Assembly: GCA_050173895.1 (NCBI GenBank)
Contig: JBFXKJ010000221.1
Location: forward strand, 1 to 6,656
Direction: 5' to 3'
DNA from: JBCFBK01 sp050173895
Lineage (GTDB): Bacteria > Bacteroidota > Bacteroidia > Bacteroidales > Prolixibacteraceae
Length of the DNA stretch: 6,656 bases
The notes beneath the pieces were generated by a model. That model made no database searches. It was not told the DNA's origin and saw only the letters and a list, made by a program, of their open reading frames with translations. Of this stretch, positions 1 through 5,168 are shown one piece after another (the first letter of the stretch is position 1; every line of letters starts with the position of its first letter). A program made the position numbers and the translations under genes.

Positions 1-423
1 AAAAGCAGTCATCAGGTCGGCGCAATCTTCACCCAGGACGCCTCCAACGACCTCGGTACGGGGGTGAAGCGCCTGCGGCGCAAACTTTGTAAAGCCCCGT
101 TTTTCGTCGGCTGCACCATAAACCAGTCGTCCAAGCTGGGCCCATCCCAGTGCTCCGGCGCACATCACGCAGGGCTCAACGGTCACATAAAGGATACACT
201 CGTTCAGGTATTTGCTGCCCAACAGGTTCGATGCAGCCGTGATTGCCTGCATTTCGGCATGAGCGGTTACATCGGTCAGGCGTTCGGTAAGATTATGGGC
301 CCGCCCGATTATCCTGTTTCCGGCAACCACCACCGCACCAACGGGCACTTCTCCTTCTTCCCATGCCCGCTGAGCCTCACTGAATGCCCGCTTCATGAAA
401 TAGGTGTCGTCAAATAAGTCCAT
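1..423 (-). CDS. tadA: tRNA-specific adenosine deaminase (TadA-type nucleoside deaminase), 3' end cut by window edge
   Basis: The 141 visible residues form a zinc-dependent cytidine/deoxycytidylate deaminase-fold protein. The signature is complete: His-Ala-Glu at residues 55-57 (His55 zinc ligand, Glu57 proton shuttle) and Pro-Cys-Val-Met-Cys at 84-88 (Cys85 and Cys88 zinc ligands). The N-terminal segment with EVPVGAVVV (25-33) and N44 is typical of TadA, which converts adenosine 34 to inosine in the anticodon of tRNA-Arg(ACG) in the cytoplasm, so that one tRNA reads several arginine codons. The ATG at 421-423 begins right before the conserved helix and gives the usual family N-terminus. Family members are about 145-160 residues, so only roughly 5-20 C-terminal residues lie beyond position 1. 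The gene is divergent from aspS, another translation gene. A guanine or cytosine deaminase of the same fold is the alternative, but the PCVMCAGA context and overall length favour TadA. Confidence 0.87.
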   Translation of the reverse strand, partial: MDLFDDTYFMKRAFSEAQRAWEEGEVPVGAVVVAGNRIIGRAHNLTERLTDVTAHAEMQAITAASNLLGSKYLNECILYVTVEPCVMCAGALGWAQLGRLVYGAADEKRGFTKFAPQALHPRTEVVGGVLGEDCADLMTAF

Positions 424-445
424 GCTGTAAATTGTACTTTCATTG

Positions 446-453
446 CAAACCTA
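446..453 (-). promoter_or_regulatory. Candidate -7 box of the tadA promoter
   Basis: Read on the minus strand, these bases are TAGGTTTG, an exact match to the Bacteroidota primary-sigma -7 consensus TAnnTTTG. The box ends 22 bases before the tadA ATG, which would give a leader of roughly 15-18 bases. I found no convincing TTTG -33 element at the usual 19-21 base spacing; the nearest T-run is only 14 bases upstream. The -7 match and position are seen directly; promoter function is inferred. Confidence 0.45.
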
Positions 454-477
454 CAACTTTAATTACTAAAATCTGCT

Positions 478-485
478 TATTTTTA
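478..485 (+). promoter_or_regulatory. Candidate -7 box of the aspS promoter
   Basis: TATTTTTA matches the Bacteroidota TAnnTTTG box except for the last base and ends 24 bases before the aspS ATG, so a leader of about 18 bases is possible. A TTT at 458-460 could be part of a -33 element, but the spacing is shorter than ideal. This region is very A/T-rich, so a chance match is quite possible. Confidence 0.27.
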
Positions 486-509
486 CAGCAAACAATAAAG
501 AAGCACAAT

Positions 510-2261
510 ATGTACAGAACACACACGTGTGGTGAGCTGCGCCTTGAACATCAGGGGACTGAAACAACCCTTTCCGGCTGGGTCCAGCGAAAACGGGAGC
601 TTGGAGGGATGACTTTTGTAGACCTTCGCGACCGCTACGGCATTACGCAACTGGTATTTGACGAGCACAGTTCGCCGGAAGTCCTCGACCATTTAAAGAA
701 GCTTGGCCGGGAGTATGTGATCCAGGCAAGCGGAGTTGTTCGCGAACGCAGCAGCAAAAACAAACATATCCCGACCGGTGATATTGAGATCGAAGTCCGT
801 TCGCTTAACCTGTTAAGCCCATCGGCTGTTCCTCCCTTTACCATCGAAGATGAAAGCGACGGAGGTGATGATATCCGCATGAAGTACCGCTATCTCGACC
901 TTCGCCGTAGTCCGGTAAAAGAAAATCTGATCCTGCGGGCAAAAATGGCCCATGCAGTCCGCTCTTATCTGTACGAACGCGGCTTTATCGAGACGGAAAC
1001 GCCGGTACTGATGAAGTCAACCCCTGAAGGAGCCCGCGACTTTATTGTTCCTTCGAGAATGAATCCCGGCGAATTTTATGCCTTGCCCCAGTCGCCGCAA
1101 TTATTCAAACAATTGCTGATGGTGGCCGGCTTCGACCGGTATTACCAGATCGTGAAGTGCTTTCGCGATGAGGACCTCCGTGCCGACCGGCAGCCGGAAT
1201 TTACGCAAATCGACTGCGAAATGTCGTTCGTTCAGCAGGAGGATGTGCTTGGCATATTTGAAGACCTGACCCGGTATCTCTTCAAAGCAATCAAAGCCGT
1301 CACGATCGAAAGCTTCCCGCGGATGTCGTGGAAAGAAGCGATGGAAACTTACGGGTCGGATAAACCTGATCTCCGCTTCGAAATGAAATTTGCAGAGATA
1401 ACTGACATAGTGAAAGGTAAAGGTTTTAAGGTATTCGATGAGTCTGACTATATTGGCGGCATTTGCGCCAAAGGTTGCGCCGAATACTCGCGTAAACAGC
1501 TCGACGAGCTGACCGAATGGGTCAAGAGGCCGCAGATAGGTGCCAAAGGGCTTGTCTATGTAAAATATAATGCCGACGGCTCTGTCAAATCGTCGGTCGA
1601 CAAATTTTTTACCGAAGATGAACTCAGGGGTTTTGGCACGGCATGGAATGTGCAGCCAGGCGATCTGGTGCTGATCCTTTCCGGCAACAGACAAAAGACT
1701 CAGAAGGCGCTGGGAGAACTTCGTCTGGAGATGGGTTCCCGCCTGGGATTACGCGACAAAAATATATTTAAACCGCTCTGGGTCGTCGACTTTCCGCTGC
1801 TGGAGTGGGATGACGAAACGCAACGTTATTACGCCATGCATCATCCCTTTACCGCTCCCAAGCCTGAAGACATCCGGCTTCTCGACAGCAGCCCGGGAGA
1901 AGTCCGCGCCAATGCCTACGACCTTGTCATTAACGGAGTGGAAATCGGAGGAGGTTCCGTGAGGATCTTTGAATCGGAGCTTCAATCGAAAATGTTCGAC
2001 CTGCTGGGCTTCACAAAAGAGCAGGCACAGGCACAGTTTGGTTTTCTGCTGAGTGCTTTCCGTTACGGTGCTCCGCCTCATGCGGGGATTGCGCTTGGTT
2101 TTGACCGCCTGGTCTCCATGTTCGCCGGGCTCGACAGCATCCGGGATGTGATTGCTTTCCCCAAGAACAATGCGGGGAGAGACGTCATGAACGAATCACC
2201 CTCGCCTGTCTCGGAGGCGCAGCTCAACGAACTGCACATTAAACTGAATATCCCCCAATAA
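510..2261 (+). CDS. aspS: Aspartyl-tRNA synthetase, bacterial type, complete
   Basis: This 583-residue class II synthetase charges tRNA-Asp with aspartate in the cytoplasm. Domains in order are the N-terminal OB-fold anticodon-binding domain (about 1-105, with SGWVQRKRELGG), the catalytic core with the motif 1 region near Pro165, the flipping loop TPEGARDF (171-178), motif 2 starting CFRDEDLRADRQPEFTQID (217-235), a bacterial-specific GAD insertion at roughly 290-415, and motif 3 GIALGFDRLV (526-535) with the ATP-binding Arg533. Length and domain order match full-length bacterial AspRS. The reading frame is open from an ATG at 432, but those 26 extra residues would run through the promoter region and precede the conserved N-terminus (YRTHTCGELR), so the ATG at 510 is the start. 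A weak purine stretch AAAGAAG precedes it. Leu31 and Lys83 suggest a discriminating enzyme that charges only tRNA-Asp. A hairpin terminator overlaps the stop codon. Confidence 0.97.
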   Translation: MYRTHTCGELRLEHQGTETTLSGWVQRKRELGGMTFVDLRDRYGITQLVFDEHSSPEVLDHLKKLGREYVIQASGVVRERSSKNKHIPTGDIEIEVRSLNLLSPSAVPPFTIEDESDGGDDIRMKYRYLDLRRSPVKENLILRAKMAHAVRSYLYERGFIETETPVLMKSTPEGARDFIVPSRMNPGEFYALPQSPQLFKQLLMVAGFDRYYQIVKCFRDEDLRADRQPEFTQIDCEMSFVQQEDVLGIFEDLTRYLFKAIKAVTIESFPRMSWKEAMETYGSDKPDLRFEMKFAEITDIVKGKGFKVFDESDYIGGICAKGCAEYSRKQLDELTEWVKRPQIGAKGLVYVKYNADGSVKSSVDKFFTEDELRGFGTAWNVQPGDLVLILSGNRQKTQKALGELRLEMGSRLGLRDKNIFKPLWVVDFPLLEWDDETQRYYAMHHPFTAPKPEDIRLLDSSPGEVRANAYDLVINGVEIGGGSVRIFESELQSKMFDLLGFTKEQAQAQFGFLLSAFRYGAPPHAGIALGFDRLVSMFAGLDSIRDVIAFPKNNAGRDVMNESPSPVSEAQLNELHIKLNIPQ

Positions 2262-2291
2262 AAAAAGGAAGCCCGGAGGCTTCCTTTTTTT
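2260..2291. terminator. Bidirectional intrinsic terminator between aspS and exbD
   Basis: A perfect inverted repeat has arms at 2260-2273 and 2278-2291 around a four-base CGGA loop. The inner stem is GGAAGCC/GGCTTCC and the outer part is seven A paired to seven T. The plus strand therefore carries a GC stem followed by a T-run for aspS, and the minus strand carries the same arrangement for the convergent exbD operon, whose last gene ends at 2312. The left A-run includes the last two bases of the aspS TAA stop codon. Confidence 0.92.
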
Positions 2292-2311
2292 ATGTATAAA
2301 TTCCTACGGAT

Positions 2312-2785
2312 TTAATCCACAGTCACTTTCTTTCTGGAAGAATAATTGATATGCAATGCTGAGGCCTTTCTAAGCTCCTGCTTGATATCTGTTACAATTC
2401 CCATTTTCGTGAATTGATCAACTTTCAGCGATGTGATCATGAAGGGCACCTCTGCCTCGTCACGCGTTTCACGTTCGCTGGTGATAAAATTGATAATATC
2501 ACCCACACTGGCAAACTGATCATTCAACTGAATGGTAGGCTCAGAACCAAAGTTCCTCTGATACTGCGGCAGCGGCTCACCCACATAAATATTGCTGACA
2601 AGCGACTTTTTCTCCATTTTTGAGAGCTCGGTTGCCTGAGGGGTAATAATGCGAACCTTCAGGCTCACGTCCCTCATCTTAACGGTCACCATAAAAAAGA
2701 TGAGGATCATGAATACGATATCAGGAAGCGAAGCTGTCGAAATTGCCGGCAGTCCTTTGCCATCGTCTTTTCTGAATTTTGACAT
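2312..2785 (-). CDS. exbD: ExbD/TolR-family biopolymer transport protein (second copy in the cluster)
   Basis: This 157-residue protein has the ExbD/TolR architecture: a short basic cytoplasmic N-terminus, one transmembrane helix at about 20-35 and a periplasmic domain. The helix starts LPDIVFMILIFFMV and places Asp22 where ExbD and TolR carry the proton-carrying aspartate essential for coupling. ExbD dimers sit inside the ExbB ring of the inner membrane and pass proton-motive energy to TonB or a TonB-like partner. The ATG at 2783-2785 is one base past the stop codon of the preceding exbD, and a strong AGGAGG eight bases upstream supports this start. It is the last gene of the operon and faces aspS across a shared terminator. 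Identity with the upstream ExbD is limited mainly to the membrane helix, so the two are not a recent duplication. Which outer-membrane process it serves cannot be read from the sequence. Confidence 0.88.
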   Translation of the reverse strand: MSKFRKDDGKGLPAISTASLPDIVFMILIFFMVTVKMRDVSLKVRIITPQATELSKMEKKSLVSNIYVGEPLPQYQRNFGSEPTIQLNDQFASVGDIINFITSERETRDEAEVPFMITSLKVDQFTKMGIVTDIKQELRKASALHINYSSRKKVTVD

Positions 2786-2786
2786 A

Positions 2787-3368
2787 TTATTTTCCTCCTA
2801 TCCTTTTAGGTTCAGCTTCGGAAATTTTGGACGGATAAACTTCCTGTACAGCATCCTGCTGGTCGGAACTCAGTTTATTATACGGTTTCCCGAATTTATC
2901 CATCGAAAGTTCATTCCTCAGCTCATTAATTGCTCCCACCAGTTCATTTTGAACGGCGATGTAAGTTCCATACTGCGTGCCAACGTCGTTTTGCAGAGAG
3001 ATCACTCCCTTTGTGATACGCATTGGGCCGAAGAAAGGAACCTCCTTCTCTGTTTTTTCCGGCAGGTTAGGGTCATCATTGGGATTGGCCATGAATTCCT
3101 TGGCCTTTTCCCGCAAATTATCCACATCCGTCCACTCGCCTTCCACCAGCAACTGGTTTTGGGCATTCACCAATACCACGAACACATTCCTCTCTTTAAT
3201 GGGAGGCGTGTCGTCTTTCTCCTGGTCGGGAGGAGGCATTGGCGGTAACCGGCGTTCAAGCCCCATATCCGTATCCATGGTCGAAACCATCAGGAAGAAT
3301 ATGAGCACCATAAAGGCGATGTCAGCCAGTGACGCGTTTGGTATTTCAGGTAATTTTCTTCTTGACAT
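2787..3368 (-). CDS. exbD: ExbD/TolR-family biopolymer transport protein (first copy in the cluster, long form)
   Basis: This is a 193-residue ExbD-like protein. A short N-terminus rich in Arg and Lys is followed by a single transmembrane helix at about 14-31 (LADIAFMVLIFFLMV), with Asp16 at the conserved proton-coupling position. A proline- and charge-rich linker follows (about 41-57, with PPMPPP), then a periplasmic domain starting NVFVVLVNAQNQLL (61-74). Canonical ExbD is about 140 residues. The extra length comes from the linker, an insertion around 88-112 and an extended polar tail after about 155. The role is inferred from family knowledge: partner of ExbB in a proton-driven energiser of outer-membrane transport. 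The start at 3368 is chosen because the helix begins soon after it. The gene lies 36 bases after the four-helix protein gene, beyond a terminator-like hairpin, and one base before the next exbD. Which of the two ExbD proteins contacts ExbB, or whether they form a mixed pair, is unknown. Confidence 0.88.
   Translation of the reverse strand: MSRRKLPEIPNASLADIAFMVLIFFLMVSTMDTDMGLERRLPPMPPPDQEKDDTPPIKERNVFVVLVNAQNQLLVEGEWTDVDNLREKAKEFMANPNDDPNLPEKTEKEVPFFGPMRITKGVISLQNDVGTQYGTYIAVQNELVGAINELRNELSMDKFGKPYNKLSSDQQDAVQEVYPSKISEAEPKRIGGK
2794..2799 (-). promoter_or_regulatory. Strong Shine-Dalgarno for the second exbD, embedded in the end of the first
   Basis: AGGAGG on the minus strand lies eight bases upstream of the ATG at 2785 and falls inside the Ile-Gly-Gly codons that end the first ExbD. 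The other starts in this window have no comparable site. The one-base gap between the genes plus this site suggests translational coupling. Confidence 0.7.
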
Positions 3369-3390
3369 AGTTGTGTTTTTCCCTGTTCGT

Positions 3391-3423
3391 AAAAACTCGG
3401 CCGGCTATCTTTTGATAAGCCGG
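3391..3423 (-). terminator. Terminator-like hairpin inside the exbB-exbD operon (possible attenuator)
   Basis: On the minus strand CCGGCTTATC (3423-3414), an AAAA loop and GATAGCCGG (3409-3401) form a stem with a single bulged base. Five bases later comes a run of five T (3395-3391). The hairpin covers the stop codon of the four-helix protein gene and ends 23 bases upstream of the next gene's start codon (32 bases counting the right arm). The five-base gap before a short T-run predicts weak or partial termination, or a stabilising 3' end. The structure is seen directly; its effect is inferred. Confidence 0.5.
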
Positions 3424-3863
3424 GATACTGACCAGAACATTGTAGCCACCAATGTTGAACCCAACAAGATGTAGCTTGCAATTAACAATGTGTCGATCCA
3501 TTTCGAAACGCTGAGGGTAAGGGTCCCATCCTCAATAAACCTTTCCACACCGAAAAATTTTGGTAATTCGTTTGAAGAAAGGAGATAGGAGATCAGCAGA
3601 ACGCCCACCGCGCAAGCCAGGGTAATGAGACCCTTTTTTGCTGCTTCCTTATTCGTGAAAGTCTGGGCGAGACTGAAGATGACCACTACCGCAATCGTTA
3701 CGATCAATAAGATATACATCCATGTCAGATTGGTATTGAGCCAGGCACTCATCGCTCCGTTCTGATTGTCGTCACCTATATTTGCATAGAGCGAGATCAT
3801 CAGAATCGCAGAGATCGCGATCAGGACGGCCAATACAATATTCAATACTTTTTCTGTCTTCAT
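3405..3863 (-). CDS. Conserved-looking four-helix inner-membrane protein of unknown function in the ExbB/ExbD cluster
   Basis: I do not recognise a named family for this 152-residue protein. Four hydrophobic segments are visible at about 6-26, 48-69, 78-96 and 125-147. Charges fit an N-in, C-in topology: the N-terminus has Lys2 and Lys5, the loop between helices 2 and 3 is basic (NKEAAKK, 71-77) and the tail ends SRLIKR. The two outer loops are acidic (GDDNQN at 30-35; residues 97-124 with several Glu and Asp). There is no signal peptide cleavage site, metal motif or enzymatic signature. The gene starts nine bases after the exbB stop codon and is followed by exbD after 36 bases, so it is surely part of the operon. 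A structural or assembly subunit of the energiser is a reasonable inference. It is not ExbB-like (no three-helix MotA/TolQ signature) and not ExbD-like (no lone N-terminal helix with Asp). Confidence 0.85.
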   Translation of the reverse strand: MKTEKVLNIVLAVLIAISAILMISLYANIGDDNQNGAMSAWLNTNLTWMYILLIVTIAVVVIFSLAQTFTNKEAAKKGLITLACAVGVLLISYLLSSNELPKFFGVERFIEDGTLTLSVSKWIDTLLIASYILLGSTLVATMFWSVSRLIKR

Positions 3864-3872
3864 ACGGCCGTT

Positions 3873-4673
3873 TTACTTTTTCAGATTGTGCTTTACCAGG
3901 ATATCGATCAGCGAAATGGAAGCGTCTTCCATGCTGTTTACAATGCTGTCGATTTTTGAAAGACAATAGTTATAGAAGATCTGCAGAATAATAGCAACGA
4001 TCAAACCACCCACGGTAGTGATAAGGGCGATTTTCATACCGTTTGCAACCAGCGCCGGACTAATGTCACCAGCCACTTCAATGGCGTCGAAAGCAACGAT
4101 CAGACCGACCACCGTTCCAAGGAACCCGAGCATCGGAGCCAGAGAAATGAAAAGGCCGATCCAGCTTAATCCTTTTTCAAGAAGGCTGGCCTGTACGCCT
4201 CCGTATGATACAACGGTTTTCTCAACTACGTCCAGCCCTTCATGTGAGCGGTCCAGACCCTGATAGAAAATACTGGCTACCGGACCGCGGGTATTGCGGC
4301 AAACTTCCTTGGCAGCTTCAATTCCACCGTTGTTCAGTGCGTCTTCTACATTGAGCAGCAATTTCTTGTTGTTGCTGGTTGAAAGGTTCAGGTAAATAAC
4401 ACGTTCAAGGGCGAAAGCAAGACCCAAAATCAAACAGATTAAAACCGAAGACATGAATGCGGGTCCACCCTGGATGAAATACATTTTAATCATACTGTGA
4501 ACGGACTGGCCTTCTTCGGCAGCAGCTGCAGCTTTTTCTTCCTGGTCTGCAGCGGGTTTGGCAGCAGTGTTGGTCGTTGGCTGCTGTGCCTGATCCTGAG
4601 CAACGGCATTGTTTGATGCTCCGATGTAAAGCATCCCAAGAACTGCTATAAACGCAAATAGTTTTTTCATCAT
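3873..4673 (-). CDS. exbB: MotA/TolQ/ExbB-family proton channel protein with N-terminal signal peptide
   Basis: This 266-residue protein is the channel subunit of a TonB-type energiser in the inner membrane. Residues 1-25 look like a signal peptide (MMKK, hydrophobic 5-18, then AVA before Gln26). A low-complexity linker rich in Ala, Gln and Glu (26-56) follows. Three membrane helices then lie at about 70-94, 169-195 and 207-233. The cytoplasmic loop between helices 1 and 2 (about 96-167) is typical of ExbB/TolQ. The family signature is clear: GLFISLAPMLGFLGTVVGL (173-191) and NGMKIALITTVGGLIVAI (211-228). Thr187 and Thr219 or Thr220 are candidate equivalents of the polar channel residues facing the ExbD aspartate. 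Two tandem ATGs (4673 and 4670) are both usable starts. It is the first gene of a four-gene operon. TolQ or a motility channel are alternatives, but the paired exbD genes and extended N-terminus favour ExbB. Confidence 0.92.
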   Translation of the reverse strand: MMKKLFAFIAVLGMLYIGASNNAVAQDQAQQPTTNTAAKPAADQEEKAAAAAEEGQSVHSMIKMYFIQGGPAFMSSVLICLILGLAFALERVIYLNLSTSNNKKLLLNVEDALNNGGIEAAKEVCRNTRGPVASIFYQGLDRSHEGLDVVEKTVVSYGGVQASLLEKGLSWIGLFISLAPMLGFLGTVVGLIVAFDAIEVAGDISPALVANGMKIALITTVGGLIVAIILQIFYNYCLSKIDSIVNSMEDASISLIDILVKHNLKK

Positions 4674-4802
4674 TGGTTTTAATTTTTAATTAGTAATCTC
4701 TTAAAATTTTTTACTTGTGTTAATATTCAATCTGATGGATTAAAGAAGAAATCCTCCCCAACCACTTCAAAATATTTTTACCGATGAACTGACCAGGTTA
4801 CG
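4674..4802 (-). promoter_or_regulatory. Leader and possible promoter of the exbB operon
   Basis: This A/T-rich stretch between tRNA-Ser and exbB contains no open frame of note. On the minus strand, 4774-4768 reads TATTTTG, one base short of the TAnnTTTG box, and would leave a leader of nearly 90 bases. I see no -33 element, no hairpin terminator for the tRNA and no clear ribosome binding site beyond an A/T-rich lead-in. Co-transcription with the upstream tRNA cannot be excluded. Confidence 0.2.
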
Positions 4803-4890
4803 CGGAGAGAGAGGGATTCGAACCCTCGGTACCCTTTTGAGGTACACACGCTTTCCAGGCGTGCCAGTTCAGCCACTCCTGCATCTCTCC
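4803..4890 (-). tRNA. tRNA-Ser (anticodon GGA)
   Basis: The minus strand folds into a complete class II tRNA of 88 bases. The acceptor stem is GGAGAGA/TCTCTCC with discriminator G. The D-stem is CAG/CTG and the anticodon stem CACGC/GCGTG closes loop CTGGAAA. A long variable arm has stem GTACC/GGTAC, and the T-arm is GAGGG-TTCGAAT-CCCTC. The anticodon GGA (4854-4856) reads serine codons UCC and UCU. The long variable arm and G discriminator agree with serine identity. CCA is not encoded: the discriminator is followed by CGT. No integration duplicate of its 3' end is visible in the window. Confidence 0.97.
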
Positions 4891-4926
4891 TGGTTATCCC
4901 AGTTCCATTCATTTTCAGGGCTGCAA

Positions 4927-4945
4927 ATTACAAAAAAATTGTAAT
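4927..4945. repeat. A/T-rich inverted repeat upstream of tRNA-Ser
   Basis: ATTACAA (4927-4933) and TTGTAAT (4939-4945) form perfect seven-base arms around five A. The repeat ends 37 bases upstream of the tRNA 5' end on the minus strand and overlaps TAATTTG (4930-4924), a near match to the Bacteroidota -7 box. It could be promoter sequence or a binding site; in such A/T-rich DNA it may also be chance. Confidence 0.35.
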
Positions 4946-5011
4946 ACGATCGCATTTCGTCTGAACAAAAAAAAACATTCCTTTTCTCTTTGCCGCAGAC
5001 ATCTGTCAAAT

Positions 5012-5023
5012 CGGGTGCACCCG
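5012..5023. repeat. 12-base perfect palindrome
   Basis: CGGGTGCACCCG is fully self-complementary and stands out from the A/T-rich surroundings. As RNA it could fold as a four-pair stem with a TGCA loop, followed on the plus strand by CAC and five T, but no plus-strand gene ends nearby. A dimeric regulator site is equally possible. Confidence 0.4.
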
Positions 5024-5090
5024 CACTTTTTCCTTCGGCTTAACTCAATACCAAATTTTTCAAATTTTACATTCGTCAGGAATAAAGGAA

Positions 5091-5153
5091 CGTTTTATTT
5101 AAGCGAGGGCAGAGGCCAAACGAAGCTTGAGACTATGCCGAGCGTATAAAACG
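5091..5153. repeat. Imperfect long inverted repeat downstream of ansA
   Basis: The outer arms CGTTTTAT (5091-5098) and ATAAAACG (5146-5153) are perfect. Inside them GGCA (5108-5111) faces TGCC (5136-5139) and CAA faces TTG around the centre. The interior is distinctly GC-richer than the flanks. It begins 16 bases past the ansA stop codon on the minus strand, so it could shape the 3' end of the ansA mRNA; a decayed small repeat element is another possibility. Confidence 0.35.
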
Positions 5154-5168
5154 ACTAATGTAAATGAA

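Larger units (their letters stand above)
4891..5168. other. 278-base intergenic region between tRNA-Ser and ansA
   Basis: No coding frame with family features was found on either strand. It holds the A/T-rich inverted repeat next to the tRNA, a 12-base palindrome at 5012-5023, a tandem pair of CAAATTTT (5052-5059 and 5061-5068) and an imperfect long inverted repeat at 5091-5153. The tRNA promoter and the 3' end of the ansA transcript must both lie here, but no canonical hairpin plus T-run terminator for ansA could be identified. Confidence 0.6.

Noticed and set aside
64..417. A 117-codon plus-strand open frame at the left edge
   Set aside because: It is antisense to the TadA-type deaminase, whose HAE and PCVMC motifs show the minus strand is the coding one.
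432..509. A 26-residue N-terminal extension of AspRS from the upstream ATG
   Set aside because: It would run through the divergent promoter region and precede the conserved AspRS N-terminus at the ATG at 510.
1101..1694. A long open frame (197 codons) on the minus strand inside aspS
   Set aside because: It lies entirely opposite an unmistakable AspRS coding region, has no recognisable domain or start signal, and is a shadow of the aspS codon pattern.
2649..3474. Two plus-strand open frames (199 and 165 codons) across the exbD genes
   Set aside because: They overlap each other and are antisense to two clear ExbD proteins; no family features are present.
4803..4890. tRNA-Ser as an integration site for a mobile element
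   Set aside because: No integrase gene, no repeated copy of the tRNA 3' end and no composition shift is seen in the window.
4789..4896. ACCAGG and CCTGGT flanking the tRNA as a processing stem
   Set aside because: The pairing would compete with the acceptor stem and needs unpaired bases in between; six bases is within chance.
5012..5030. The palindrome plus five T as a plus-strand terminator
   Set aside because: No plus-strand gene precedes it, the stem is only four pairs, and three bases separate it from the T-run.
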